NCBI GenBank assembly: GCA_025094145.1
Contig: JALLLS010000032.1
Span: 289,564 to 353,563, forward strand
Reading direction: 5' to 3'
Origin: Spinellus fusiger
Lineage: Eukaryota; Mucoromycota; Mucoromycetes; Mucorales; Phycomycetaceae
DNA length: 64,000 bases
How positions within the stretch are numbered: the first letter of the stretch is position 1; each line of letters begins with the position of its first letter. The notes beneath the pieces were generated by a model, which did not search any database, had not been told where the DNA came from, and saw only the letters and a program-made list of their open reading frames with translations. Shown here piece after piece: positions 40,155 to 53,107 of this stretch. The translations under genes and the position numbers were made by a program.

Positions 40155-42954
40155 CACACACACACGCTGTAAATCATCTATAAAACTAATACTATAAGAA
40201 ACTGAGAAATAAAGATAAAAAGGTTTGTCCAGATTTTGAAAACCTTGCCTTATTTTCCTTTGTCATCACTATCTTATTCAAATTATAGGCGCCCCTTTGC
40301 TTCATAACAAAGTTTAATACATAAGTTTATTCGTAAATCTCCGTGAAGGAGTTGTTATTTTCTGTATTCCATGCTCGGTATGATCAGGCGTGAACACCAT
40401 TCCAATTTTTCGGGGCTTTCGTAAACACTCTATAGAAAATACATGGTCACCATGTTGGCCACTGTTACAGGAAACCTGGTGTTCACACGAAAGGACAGTA
40501 ATAGAAATATATGACAAATAGAGATAAAAACAAACGGCAGTTGATCTAGTGGTAGCTACTATATACTTATAATAGTCGTGGTATGACATCTGATACTAAA
40601 ATAAAATAATGGCGGGTAGGGATATTTACAGTTACCACAACAATTGTCTGATATGGTCTGTAGTCAAACACATGGCTGTTATTCGCATCACTAAAACAAA
40701 CTATTTCCGTGTTAGCGTATAAACTAAGTATTACCCGTACTATTTATTAACATATAATTAGTGTATGAAATAGTTATTTTTTTTCCCACTAAAAGTAGTT
40801 TGGTAACAATGCCTCAGAAATAACAGCAAATAAATACCAAAAATATAAATTATAAAACAGTATTAGGTATAAAGAATGCATTATTACTGTTTTAAAAAAG
40901 TTAAATGATATTATTGTATTTACCCTAAGAACAAATGGTTTTTCTATGTTTCTTCAATTTTTAAAGAAAAAAATGCCGATCACTATTCGTGGATTTGATC
41001 TACAAAGAAAGCTTAAACGCTTGAGAGAGCAAATGTAGCAAGCCCTTTGTTGGATGAGTAAATAAGGCACATGTCTTCGCATTCAGACATGTACTGATAA
41101 AAAGGAATAGAAATCTTTGATCAGTAACTAGTCTTTTAAAATAAAATAAAAGTTAGATAAAGGGACTACACTTTAGCTTGAATATATATATATATATAAA
41201 TGCTTTAGGCATACAGTGGCAAAACATTTGATTTTTGAGCTATGTAGGTAGTTCAAGGAATAGATAGTCTCGAGCCTTTTTGATGTACTTGGGGCTGGTT
41301 GAACAATGCCTCTAAAAAGAACAGTAACATGTGGGATGTAAGAGGATTTTATTGAAAGAGAAAGGGGACAAATTAATTTTTAGCAGTGTCTATTTCTATC
41401 TCTTTTTCTTCTTTTATACAGAAAGTTGGCTAGCTTGTATTTTCAGCATTTTTTTTAGGTAGAAAATCTTTTGAGAAATAAAATAACATAAAACAAGTCA
41501 TGTATAGTCAAATATCAGATGTTAGGGACGATCATAATGAAAACGATTTATTAAAAGCGACTGCTCGATATGCAGAACTAATTTCATAACATAAAATAAA
41601 GTTGAAGATTCATCGACGGTAAAAGAAATTTAAATCGATCGAATTTTACTTTGGTTTATTCTTCTCGGAAAAATGCATATGCCTGTTTTGAACATTAGCT
41701 TCTTTTGAACCTGAACAGCACCCTTATAAGCGCGCTAAAAAACACGAAAACAGTAATGTTTGTGGAGCAAGAGCATTTTCAAGATAAAATGCTTAAATCA
41801 GAACTTGCTTTAGTATTCTTTAATTCTTTCTTTCTCTCTTTATTATTCTAAAATAAAAACTTAGTATTGTAAAATACTGGGGATATATAGGAATCCAAAT
41901 GACAAAAACTAACTACATTCACTCATAAAAAATAAACCAAAGTATCAAATAGAAATAGTATCTTTTCTATAATATAATATTATTCTATTTTTACCATTTT
42001 ATGAACTTTTTCTGAGTTTTTTTCTTATTAAATGAATAAATAAATAAAATCCAAAACACGTTGAGACTGTTTGTACCTTTCTACCAGGACGTCCTTTATT
42101 CCATGCTAGTATTAATAAATGGAAAATGTGTTCTTACCTAATTTATGTTGCAGATCTTATAAAGTGGTAAAAGAGATACTCTATTTGGAATAGCTCTATC
42201 AAATCCAAACATCTCAACTTTGAACTCTTAATTTTAATCACATTCAGGGTATACTTATGTGAGGCAAATACCCTTTGATACGATCTACAGCAAAAATATT
42301 GAGGATATTCACTTTCAACAGGGTGGTAATATAAAATAAATTTATTCGACATTTATTTTTCTTCTGGGCCAGTCTATTTGAATGTATTATAATGCCACCC
42401 TTCATAGTCTATACTATTCAAGCATTATTGTTTGAGTTATTTCTGACTGAGTTTTCTTTTTGAAAAAAGTTAGGACTAGCGTAATAAACTATCACAATAA
42501 ACTACGAGCTCAGTCCATATAAAAAATAATAATACTAACTCAATAAAGCGAGTTAAGGGTTATCTGTGAATGTGAAAATAGCAATAGTAGAAGACTTGAA
42601 ATTTTATTTTATTTTTTAAAAAAAAGAAGTTTAAATACTTTCCCTGATTGGGGTAGATGTACATGGTATTTGGACTCATAAGTCATAGAATCAATAAAAT
42701 ATCAACATTAGATCACGATAGATTTTGTTGATGATAGATTTTATGTCGATGAAAACATTTATAATAAAAATTAAACGAGAAGTCCAGTTACCCGAGCTCT
42801 AATAAACTTAATAGATGTCTTTAAAACATATCAACACAGTTCTAGTGTTAGACATTAGAGTGAATACCTAACCAATTATTTACATACAATATGCATTAAC
42901 ACACCTTCAATAATACAGGTGCACATATGAATAGAGCCTTACGCGAATGGTTAG
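39431..42954. other. Spacer of palindrome 2 (3,524 bp)
   Basis: Very A+T-rich and without a supported gene. A (CA)n microsatellite lies at about 40116-40165 and a TA run at 41182-41198. The 91-codon minus-strand frame 40314-40589 is not recognisable. Sequences bordering the two arms internally are unrelated. Confidence 0.6.
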
Positions 42955-43897
42955 TATTTAATATCTATAAAGTCAAGTGAAAGACATCCAATCGGCTGAG
43001 GTGTTGGTTTTTATGCAATGCTTGTCCTTAATAGCAATAAAGCCATCCAGAATATCCTATAAAGGCCGACCAAACCCAATCGTTTCATCTCCTTGCCTCT
43101 GATCTCTTCAAATAAGTTTCTCATGCTTAAAATCTGACTGACACAACAGTATGTGTGATGGTGGTGGTGGTGATGATGGTAATTATTATGATTATGATTA
43201 TGATTATGATTATGATTATGATTATTATGATTATGATTATGATTATGATTATTATTATTGTTGTTGTTGTTGTTGTTATTATTAATGTTGTTATCTTTAA
43301 GCAGGTAGCATGGGACAAGACAGACAATAAGACATACCAACACTGGCCAGAGAACGTTCGAGTGTCCTGTGGCCATGACTGTTTTGAGGACGCTGTGACT
43401 GTGGTCATTCATGTCTCTGCCATCAATCCTTGGTATCCACAGGTCAATGGCCCCAAAAAATAGTTTCAAATCGTAGCAGGCGGGCCTTTCCAGACTGCCA
43501 CTATGATTTTTCCTTTTTTTTCTTTTTCCTTTTTTTTTTTAGTAAAGGAAAGCCAGTTTGTTTATGTGTTTTCTCCGAAGTGCCGAATTGGGTGAATGCA
43601 TCGCAACTTCTATCCGACTTATTGCTTATAGGTTGTAAAACGCAATGGTTGAGAAAGAATGTTGAACAATGTTAGAGATCCACATTGGTTCACTCATTGA
43701 CGTTTACACAGAAAAGTACATATTTGAAATTACTTTGTGAAACTGGAAAGTACTTTGGGTTTGAGGTGTTGTTTTGATTGCTTGGTGGTGCTACAGCGAG
43801 TACAGTGTGTTTGTGCCCTTGTAGACATGATTGGACACAGGGACACCCTTGATTTCAAAATATCTTGAGCTATTACCTACTTATCTTCCTACAATTT
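42955..43897 (-). repeat. Palindrome 2, right arm (943 bp)
   Basis: Inverted copy of 38494-39430, six bases longer because of one extra hexamer unit in the TGATTA tract (about 43178-43258), plus one base change next to it. Flanks outside and inside differ from those of the left arm. Confidence 0.95.
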
Positions 43898-46800
43898 TCA
43901 TATTATTTTGTTCATTTAACATTTTTTTGTCATTATAGTACAAGGCAGATTAAAAAGGACATTGATAAAAATGTAGCACACAGTTCTTTTAAATAATACA
44001 CAAGACGCAAGCTTATGACATTTAGTATGAGTTTGGTAAACTAGAAATCAATAAACATGAAGATATCACCTAGTACTGTTTTACAGTATGTCATAGCCCT
44101 TGTTAAGGAGTTATATTGTTTGATCGAGCAAACAAAAATAAAAGTCAGAATGCAAATCATTCGCAATTAAGTCAATCTAATTAAGTTCTCATTAAGGTTA
44201 CTTACTTGGAAATATACGACCCATGACATATTCTGTTCTAAATAAGATATTCGTGTAATAAATAAGTTACAATAATACACTAAATAAAAGGCAAGACATG
44301 CGTATCATTGAATGCAATAATTGGTATGTTCATCATTTCTGTACCACATAACTTACTGTTTGCACAAAATTTTAATTATTATGAACTGGCCGGACTTCTC
44401 CAGCAGCATTTGTGTTGACATATCTAACTTCCAATAAAAGGACAACCTTCTCTTTCTTTCTTTTCTTTTTTCTTTTCTTTGAAAGATAAATGAAGATAGA
44501 AGGATCTATAACTTTTTAATAGTCACAGATAAAATATTAAAGAGTCCATAACTAATCTTCTATTTTATAAGCACATATTGCAGCTTGATTTAGCTAATAT
44601 AACTAATCAAATGTATTTTTAGGTACATGTACTTGTTTAAATGTCTGATTACTATCTCTTAAAGGCTTCCGTGAGATATAAATATATAGCCTAGTGCTAA
44701 GGCGGAACTTGCAGCTGGACAATATAATGTTGACTCCATTTGATAGAGTTTGACAGATGGTGACCCTGCTATCCCCGCACGAATCTGTTTTTATGTTAGA
44801 GGGTAATCGACAGGTACACCTATAAGGTGTACAAAAAATGTTTTAAGCTCTTTATGAAATAGCTGAATACTCTGATCTTTACATACAAACGTTTCAGCAA
44901 AAAAAAACAGATCTACATTTATTATTACTCATCTATATTATCTCTCTCAGCATTATGCACTAAATAGTTTTATTTACTCTAATGCTACATATATAAAACT
45001 ATAATTTTTTTTTCAATACCTGAGGCAGTCCATAGAAAACTTATTTGAGTAGCATTACATACATAAGAGATGTGAATTGCTATTAAAATAACTTATTCAT
45101 TAAGTAGGAATACCGACAGCATGTGTTCTTATTTATTATTTATTATTTATTATTATTATTTATTATTATTATTTTCAAATAAAAAATAGTTAATATTTGC
45201 ACCACGAGAGAAAATTGAATCTCCAAATTTGGTTTTCTACTGTTTGAAGACTGTATCATAAGCAGTGTCTTATGAGTCATATCACTCTATTACTACCAAT
45301 ATGAGGCTATCTTCTTCTATAGGTAGCTAGATCAATCTTATATAGATGAATTCATCATTTTTAGATCAAATAATTCACAAAGATGAGATAAAAGATATTG
45401 TATTTTAATGGTGGATTCAAGTCATTGTGTTTAGTTGAGGGCGTGTTTATAATGAAATTGAGAATAAACATTATTGATATAAGATAGTGCCTGAATAGCT
45501 AGTGAGATAGTTACATTTTGGCTATCAGTCAGTCTTAAGTACATACTATTTGAAAATAAAAGGCAATGAGAGAGTTTTCTTAATGACAAAAAAAAGTGGG
45601 TATTATAAATTGTTTTTGACTTCTTCGTAGGTAATAGCCATTCAGATATATAACTATCTGAGAATGATTTATAAGAATATATGTATTACAACGTGTGAAA
45701 AGTGTCCAAGTAGTAAGGCAGCCTGTAACTCTTCAAGCACGACTATGCGTAGATGGGTTTAACTGGTAGATAAAGTGATTTTAAAATATTTATTCGTGAG
45801 TGCTTTGTTTTATAAATATGTAAATAAATATAGTTATTCACGTTTTAGAACTTATAAAGAACCTATGAGAGCCTTTGAAAACAAAACAAAACAAAAACAT
45901 AATATAAATAATATAAATAAATAAATGATAAGGAATGAGACTTTTGAAATATATTATTGTCAACAGGAAAATACAGGACATAGAAATGATCAGCGTCTTC
46001 CTGTCAAAATTAGAACTCCAAAGCGGAATACTTCCAGAGACTCGGACAGTTTTGAGAACACAATTAGTGACTCTGATAGCAGTTTATAGTTTTGTTTTAA
46101 TGTGTTGAGAATTCGAGGAAATTGAAACTTAAATGTTTGTTGGCCAAAAGCCTTGGGCGCTCTATGTTGAAGTTGACATTTCTGATTTACAAACCTATCC
46201 TTGTTTTCAATGATCAAACTACTTGATAATAGCTCTACTTCAAAGCCTCAAGCAGGCGTGGCTTGGTCAACAGCTTGCAGTAGTATTTACAAACTGGGCT
46301 GGAGATCTCGCCAGTAGACAAAGAACTCTACCACGTGCGGTAAAATAAAATAAACAGTGATCGATTGGATATACGTTCTCGAGAGAAATAGGAGCAAGAA
46401 AATATATATAAATGTAAAACGTTTATGATCAACAAAGGGATACTCTATTAAGTCATCCCGGTTGGCAAATAAGTAGTGTTATTTATAGTCAATTGATGGT
46501 AGCAAAGGGATACTCTATTTTAGTAGACGGTATGTCTATTTGTGTGTGTAAATAATAATAATAGTAGAATGATTGGACTCTACACAGATTTGCATAGTCC
46601 ACAGATTACTATTACCCATAAGTCTTTCATCAAGCACGGGATTATTTTATTTTAATTTGAAGACGTTCAAGATAGGTTACTTATACTATATCTTAAAGAG
46701 GGCTAATCTTTTGATTGATTTCCTGAAAAATACTTTAGAGTAAATTTCCACGTATATTAATCCATCGGGGCTTGCTCTCGGATATTTCAAGTTGTGAAAT

Positions 46801-47984
46801 AAGAGATGGAATAAACGTGTCTATGTAGATGGTAGTTGTACACTTAACATACTTGACCTGTAGATAATAAGAAGAATAAGAAAAGCCGAGATTATATGCT
46901 AGGAAGAGCAACTGATTGTGTGATCTGCATCTTAGACTATAGAGTAGTGTATCATCTCGGTAAAAAGATTTCAAATCTAGGCCTTTTACTATTATGAATG
47001 ATGTGTATGTGCTATCATTTTTGATGTTTATCCTGAGCCTCTTAATGTATTAAAAATTTGATACAAATTCCACCATAAAGATAGAAAGTTCAAACATCAA
47101 TATTTGCTTTATCAATGTACACGAGACAGTTACAAATAAAAGGTGAAGGGCTATGCTATTAGTTATATGTTAAATAACTCAACTTTTACCGTAATCATGC
47201 TACTGGTACGCCAATAAAAGATTGTTTTATTGTATATAGTTTTTCTTAAAGACTTGATTGAATGAAATGGGCTTATGGGAATACTTTTTAATAGACAAAT
47301 GAGCCTATTTAGCTATAGTATCTTTTATAGAACAATCGAATAAGTTTATTAGTGGCAGCATTGCGGTATAATGTTGCCTCATTGGTTGTATTGAGAGAAT
47401 GTGCATAATACAAGATACTCCGAAAAGTAAACCAATGTCTTGAATATTGATTTCCATAAAGTTTAATTTTTATTTATTGTAAATCCACGTCAAATTCTAT
47501 AGCAAATTAATACCCGTAGTCTCAATAGAAAAGTGGTGAGGATACAAAATAACCAAAATGGCATCTCAACTATTCTTAGGTCGGCCCAGATTCTACAAAT
47601 TAAACTACTTGTCTAATATTTTTATTTGACTCTATATCATTTAATACCAAATATATATATCTATCCAAAGAGCTTTCGATTGTTCTTTTATTATTCTTTT
47701 TATTATTATTGGCAATATAAATACATTCTCTCATCCATTGAAATCATAGCAATGACATAGCATTTGATACTACCTCTGATGCCAATATTATTAGAAAAGT
47801 AAAAAGGGAAAACAGCAAAGTTTAATTGCATATTTCACTGCTCCGTAGACTCTTGACCTAAACCCTTAAAGACAACATCTACATCTATCTATCTACATCA
47901 TCTCATCTCATAAATACATAGATTAGACATATTTAATAAGAACTCTCCCATTGGACATTCTTATTTTTATTAATATCATCAACA
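43898..47984. other. 4-kb gene-free A+T-rich region
   Basis: I find no supported coding, RNA or transposon feature. Frames at 45990-46217 and 46735-46974 are short and match nothing known. TTATTATTT-type runs lie near 45130-45175. The last 100 bp are the 3' flank of PAF1. Confidence 0.5.
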
Positions 47985-49244
47985 TTATTCTTGGAAATCC
48001 ACCACCAATCTTCCAGGCTTCTCGTAATCCTCGTATTGCTGATACTTCTTGCTCTATACACTAGTGAGATAAAACAAAAGACAAGACTACATACCAATGC
48101 TCTTCTCTTTTTCAGTGTCATCTTTGTTTTCAGAAGACTGTAATAGGCCTTTGTACCATCTCCTTCATCTCTTAATGTCAAGAGAATGTGTTTTTGTCCC
48201 AACAGATGTTCGTTCTTGTACTCATAATCACGTACAAATTCATAGGAAACAGACTGTTCTGTGTTAATCTCCACTTTTGTTAATAGCTAATGAATCGCCT
48301 ACCTCCTTTCCTATATCTTCTCCTGTCTTTTGTCGCTTCAATCGTTCAATACCCTGGGTCTGGGGCAGATACCAGATAAGATAGCTGTCATTGACATCGT
48401 TAGGATGAGTGACTGGCCGCAAAACACCCCTGTCTGTGCAGTCCTCCACAGAAGGTCTTGCTCTCTTCTTTACATCCTTGTTGGCCTTTCTCTTTGCCAG
48501 TCGTTCATCATCAGCAGGATCTACATTAAACTGACCGACACTGTAGATATTATCCCAACAAGTTGTGTCTGGCAATACAGGGATAATACTCTTGGCCTTC
48601 TTCTTTGTGATGGGGTGGTGCAGTGCCATGGTGTGTGACTGGAATGTCTTTTCAATACCAGCAATCTGTCCTTCATGTGTGGCATACTCCTTGGATCTGT
48701 CGGTAGCTGACAGGCCTGATAGAGCAAACCGATGTTCCATGGCCTCTGTACGTACAACTGTGGTGCGTGTCTCTGCAGCAATGTATTCAGAACGACGCAA
48801 CCAAGTCACATTGCCTCTAAAGTGGCTCTTTTGTTTGGATGTTTGTTCATCCACAGGGGGTGTCATAAGTATCTTGTCTTCTTCTGCCAACTCCTCTACC
48901 ATTTTCTCCACTGTTCTGTTAATGTGTGTATATGCCTTTGTACTCTAGTTTACCGTCTTCTTTGTTTTCCTCCATAGAGTTAAGATAGTCTATGAGTGTC
49001 TTGTCAAAAGAGCGACTTGAATTCTGGTCAATGGCCAGTGAATAAGGTGTCTTTTCTACGAGTGCTGACGACTGGTAAGGAATATGCCTGTCTATCAAAG
49101 AGGGAACGTCGAGGAGTTTAGGTGGAAATGGAAGAGGCGGGAGGGTGTTTCTGTACCGCACACGACAAATATAGTCGCTTCTGAACTTGCTGCAGTTGTT
49201 AATACATTGTGTTATGGTGAAAAGAAATACTTTTTCGATGTCAT
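47985..49244 (-). CDS. PAF1: RNA polymerase II-associated factor Paf1
   Basis: Five exons, in coding order 49231-49244 (14 bp), 48954-49189, 48303-48910, 48095-48268 and 47985-48053; 366 aa. The start MTSKNKFRSDYICRVRYRNT leads into LPPLPFPPKLLDVP, the conserved N-terminal Paf1 motif. YSLAIDQNSSRSFDKTLIDY and the conserved WLRRSEYIAAE follow. GIEKTF, DDERLAKRKANKDVKKRARP and QSVSYEFVRDYEYKNE are also typical, and the end is acidic and short. Paf1 is a scaffold of the PAF1 complex, which travels with elongating RNA polymerase II and supports H2B ubiquitylation and H3 methylation. Between exons 2 and 3 I chose a 43-nt intron (GT donor at 48953) because it alone preserves the frame. Divergent from the Asterix gene. 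Confidence 0.92.
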
Positions 49245-49431
49245 GACCAACGTATAGAAATGTAAAAGACGTGAAAAAGTCACATTCTGTCTGTCTGACT
49301 ATCTGTGTAAATTAGCTCCCCCCCTCTCTCTCTTCTTCCTTTGTGTTCTTGCTCTCCTCCCCCCAAAAAAAATAGGCCAATAGAAACAAGAAAAAGTGAC
49401 CTTGTTTGCCCTCTTCTTTTCCACTGTCCTC
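49245..49431. promoter_or_regulatory. Bidirectional promoter, PAF1/Asterix
   Basis: Only 187 bp separate the two divergent start codons. The sequence includes pyrimidine/purine-skewed tracts (CCCCCTCTCTCTCTTC near 49319, poly-A near 49366) and no obvious TATA box. Shared promoter is inferred from spacing alone. Confidence 0.5.
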
Positions 49432-49958
49432 ATGTCGCTGAAAGACGATCCACGCCGTCCCAACAAAGTCACAGCCTTCCATCATCCACCCAAGAATGAG
49501 GAGGAGAGTGATTTTAACAGTAGTATTGCCATGTTTGTAGGTAAACACAAGTAAAAGGTGATTTATGAGAGATATTGGTGTGTTTGTTTGTTGATATCTC
49601 TGTTTCTGTAGCCATGACGGGTATCTTTCTGAGAGTAAGTAAGGTGTTGGTACGTGACGTGGCTAAATCATAGCAGAACCAATTTAAACTGTTTCCTTGG
49701 GTGGCTACGTATTTTGGTCTGTCTTCATTTCTTAACCAGAGAACATCACTGAAGAGTAAGGATGGTATGGCCAACAGTGGATTCTTGTAAGTAGGCGTCT
49801 TATGCATACTAGACACACGCGGATGGTTGATTTGATTAACATGGGTTCTTTCTCACTCTAGGGTTGCTTTGGTCTCTTTGTTGACCTTTTATCTCAACAT
49901 GTATATGATGAATAGAAAGGCACTGTCTAGTAGTATGACGGCAGAAGACATGAGCTAA
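49432..49958 (+). CDS. PAT complex subunit Asterix (WDR83OS family)
   Basis: Four exons (49432-49540, 49612-49634, 49674-49786, 49862-49958) encode 113 aa, close to the family's roughly 100-110 aa. The N-terminal DPRRPNKVTAFHHPP is the family hallmark. Three hydrophobic segments follow: IAMFVAMTGIFL, the KLFPWVATYFGLSSFLN stretch corresponding to the Asterix W-V-A-Y-S-F region, and FLVALVSLLTFYLNMYM. Asterix is an ER membrane protein that pairs with CCDC47 to form the PAT complex, which shields polar membrane segments during insertion of multipass proteins. The C-terminus ends MTAEDMS. An AATAAA lies at 49984. Identification rests on the N-terminal motif plus size and topology. Confidence 0.9.
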
Positions 49959-50173
49959 AGGTGTTTCCTTTTGTGTTTTGTACAATAAAACCACCTTTAT
50001 TACACATACACACATACACGCACGCATGTCTATAGACTCTTTATCTAGACAGAGACTTGGTCTGTGCGTTTTCATAGTACAGCACAGTCAGTTCAGTCAG
50101 TTCAGTGGCTTATGTCAGTGGTAAATTAGTCCACGCTGAATCCAATTGACTGCATTCTTTTGTTTCTTTTGCC

Positions 50174-50605
50174 ATGGGAAAGATCAGTCAATGTAAGAGT
50201 CCAAAGCGACATGACAAGAGACTCAACTGTTCCAGTCAAAAGTGACCCCGCCAACATTTCTAAGCATGCCTCCAAGCAGGCTGCCAAGGCCAAAAGAACA
50301 CCTACAGGAGGTATACACCTTGTCCATCGACTGTTTTTACCTGTATTCTAACAATACATACACTAGCTAAAGCACGTATTGCTGAAGAATTGAGTTTATT
50401 AAAAGCAAGAGGCCAGGCTATCTCTCTTGATACAAAAGTAGCCAAGGTGAAAAAAGCCACTGTGAAGAAGGGAGTCAGTGTCAAAAAGCAAAAGAAGATT
50501 GCACGAGCTGTTTTGATATCAGATAAAGAACAAGTCAGAATAGTAAAGGCAGCTGAGAAGACGGAGAAGCGAAAGGTACGCAAGCAGATGTGGGAGACTG
50601 TTTGA
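50174..50605 (+). CDS. Small basic protein, possibly Alb1-like ribosome biogenesis factor
   Basis: Three exons (50174-50192, 50236-50310, 50367-50605) encode 110 aa with about 30 Lys/Arg. It begins MGKISQFKSDPANISKHASK, continues with a Lys/Ala-rich helix, then AKARIAEELSLLKARGQAIS and a C-terminal KKGVSVKKQKKIARAV helix. There is no membrane span and no catalytic motif. Size, basicity and a KKQKKIAR-type segment recall nucleolar shuttling factors such as Alb1 (partner of Arx1 on pre-60S particles), but I cannot confirm the family from sequence alone. Splice sites are good and the frame is continuous, so the gene itself is likely real. It is convergent with the SQS1-like gene, 48 bp between stop codons. 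Confidence 0.65.
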
Positions 50606-50653
50606 ATCAATAAAGAGGAATCCATGGATCGACAGCTGCTATTATGGCTGTTA

Positions 50654-53107
50654 TTATTGAGCACCCAATCCCTTTCCCTTGGTACGAATGATGGCTTCAA
50701 TGGGAGCAATAATGCCACGGTTGGTAGTGCCCAAGGAGTCGCCTTGCTTCCACCTTTTTTAATATAAAAAAAGACACAAAGTGAGTGGATGTGGACCTTA
50801 AAGACAGCCTTACCCCATGGATTCCAACATACGGTGGCCTACGTTGATCTGGCCAATGGGTGCTGCATCTCCTGCCACGACTCTACGTGTAGGAGTGGCA
50901 AAGGGGCTGCTGGTTTTGCTGCTGGTTTTGCTGCTGGTTTTGCTGCTGTTTCTCTCTCGTTCTTTCTCTTTATTCTTCTTGGTAACCAAGGAGAGCTGTT
51001 CTCTGAGCTTCTTCTTCTTCATAGCAATTTCATTCTGCTGTGTTGTTATCAAATGGGATTGTTGGATGAATCCCTCAACACTGCCTCCACTGGTAGGATA
51101 GCAGGAGGCCTTTGTCTTGGTAACAACCGTACATCTGTTCTCTATGAGTATTCTGAACAGTTCACTCAGGGCAGTTTACCTTGTGCTGCCAGTACCAATG
51201 CTCTTTGTCTTCATCTTGTAAGCATGGGCCAGTAGGTGGATTTGTCGTCTTTCATCTGTCTTCATAGGCTGGAATTGGAAGCTAAGAGAAGAGGACTGTG
51301 AGTCATCCTGTCCAGGATAGAGCCTATAGAATAACAGTTACCTTGTAATGGAGTCATCTTGTAGGAGGGACTGTAGGCGGCTGTGGAGGATAGTAGAGTG
51401 AGTTCTACACTGACAAGGAGGATGCTCTTCATCTTCTACTCTGTTACCTGTCTGCCTTGTAAATATCAAGTGTAGATTGTGTTGAGTATTTCTCTTCCAT
51501 GAGCCTCTGCTGCTGTCTCCTTTCCTTCTTTGACAGCTTCTTCATCATCCTTCTTTCTTCTTCTTCATCAGAACGGGAAGCAGAAAGACGTGCATGAACA
51601 CCTGTAAAAGGGAATGAGAGGATGTAGTATGCAGAATGACTTACCCTTCTTTAGACTGGGAGGCAGTTGATGCAAGGACTCATATAGCGAGAGACGGAAG
51701 GATGCATCATCCATGAGAATGAAATCGTCGTCCTTCTTCTTTCCGCGTGTCTTGGGTATTTGTTTTCGCAGATCAAGAACCTCATCCAATGTCTCATCCA
51801 GCATATATGTGGATGAAGCAGTCATGGCAAAAGATGATTGTGCCATTTCTGTACCCTCTTGAAGAGTGACATTTTCCATGTAATCCTGTAAGAATTCAAT
51901 GTCTTCATCCTTTTCATTATAGTCATCTTCTGCCCCATTAACATCAGAGACATCTTCAAAGGCATCCTCAGATAGATCGGATTCATTATCAGATACTTCA
52001 TTGGATTCACTATCATACACTCCATTGGATACTCCATTGGATGTTGTGTTATTCTCTAGCACAGATACTTTCAAAGTGTCTTTAGAGGATTCACTGTAAC
52101 CATTGGATTGCTGTGGTTGAGACGCAGCAGCTGTGTTTGTACTTTCAATTATTGGCACTGTTGATACATCTTTGCCCCTATCCTTGTCTATTGAGACTGA
52201 ATTTGATATTACTGCGGATGAGCTGTCTGTTTTTATCACTAGACATGTCTCTTCTTGTATGGATTTCTCTCCCAACATGTCCTTCATAACCATAGTACTG
52301 GCCACTGTCTGATATACACTTGCACTATCAACAGGGAGTTCCATGGGCTGTTTTTTCTTGTCTTTTTTGTAGGAATCACTGTCTGAATCAAATGTATTCC
52401 CTCCAAACAGTCTTCTTTCATCCTCCAATGTCAAATCCATCACTTCTCTAGGCACAAATCCCCTGCCTTGTTCTTGAGAATACAACTCACTAGAATAGGT
52501 GCGTTTGTATTTTGCAGTGGTATTTATCATGAACTTACTCGTCACTCTCTAATTCCTCTCCTTTGGTATCTATCATCATAAGATAAACATCATTATCATA
52601 AGATAAACATCATTATCATTATTGCTCTACTATGCATTACCTTCTTTATTCAAAGGCATCTTCTGTTCTTTTACTACTACTGAACCTGAGCCTGCTCTTG
52701 CAAATTGGATGTCTGTAGTGTACTTTGACTCAGGCATACGTCGTGTCTTGTAATTGATCTTATGGTGACCAACACCATAATGGCTTGGATGAAATCCAAC
52801 CCCTAAATAACCCACCACCACCACCATTCCATACATCTTATGAGTTCCATGCATCCTATGCATTGTCTTTTCTTTTCTGGATCCATCTTCCACTGTGTAT
52901 TGTTGAATAGGGCCACAACCTACCTCCTGCAGGGACATGTTCTTCTTCCTCATTATTGAACTGTCCATACAGTCGGAAGTCACTGTCTCTTTCTTCCCCC
53001 TCACGACGCAGAGGGTAGTGGGACTTTTTACCAAATCCAGACCAAGAATCTTTCTTTTGAGAAGACCAACTTCCCTTGAAATGACCTCTTTTTGAATAGG
53101 CACTCAT
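50654..53107 (-). CDS. SQS1: R3H and G-patch protein, Sqs1/Pfa1-like
   Basis: Nine exons, in coding order 52924-53107, 52641-52802, 52539-52569, 51645-52489, 51448-51601, 51342-51404, 51180-51323, 50814-51134 and 50654-50753; 667 aa. The N-terminus is basic and aromatic (MSAYSKRGHFKGSWSSQKKD). The middle is acidic, with EDDYNEKDEDIEFLQDYMEN. An R3H domain follows (FQFQPMKTDERRQIHLLAHA, then YKMKTKSIGTGSTR), then a coiled, basic linker. A C-terminal G-patch closes the protein: GHRMLESMGWKQGDSLGTTN, then RGIIAPIEAIIRTKGKGLG. This domain order is that of yeast Sqs1/Pfa1, which activates the DEAH helicase Prp43 in splicing and ribosome biogenesis. Two introns are about 43 nt or shorter-than-average. 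Intron choices at the R3H start were set by frame. Confidence 0.88.

Noticed and set aside
48911..48953. GC donor intron in PAF1 (after the AAAG near 48938)
   Set aside because: A canonical GT donor at 48953 with the same acceptor keeps the frame equally well, so the rarer GC site is not needed.
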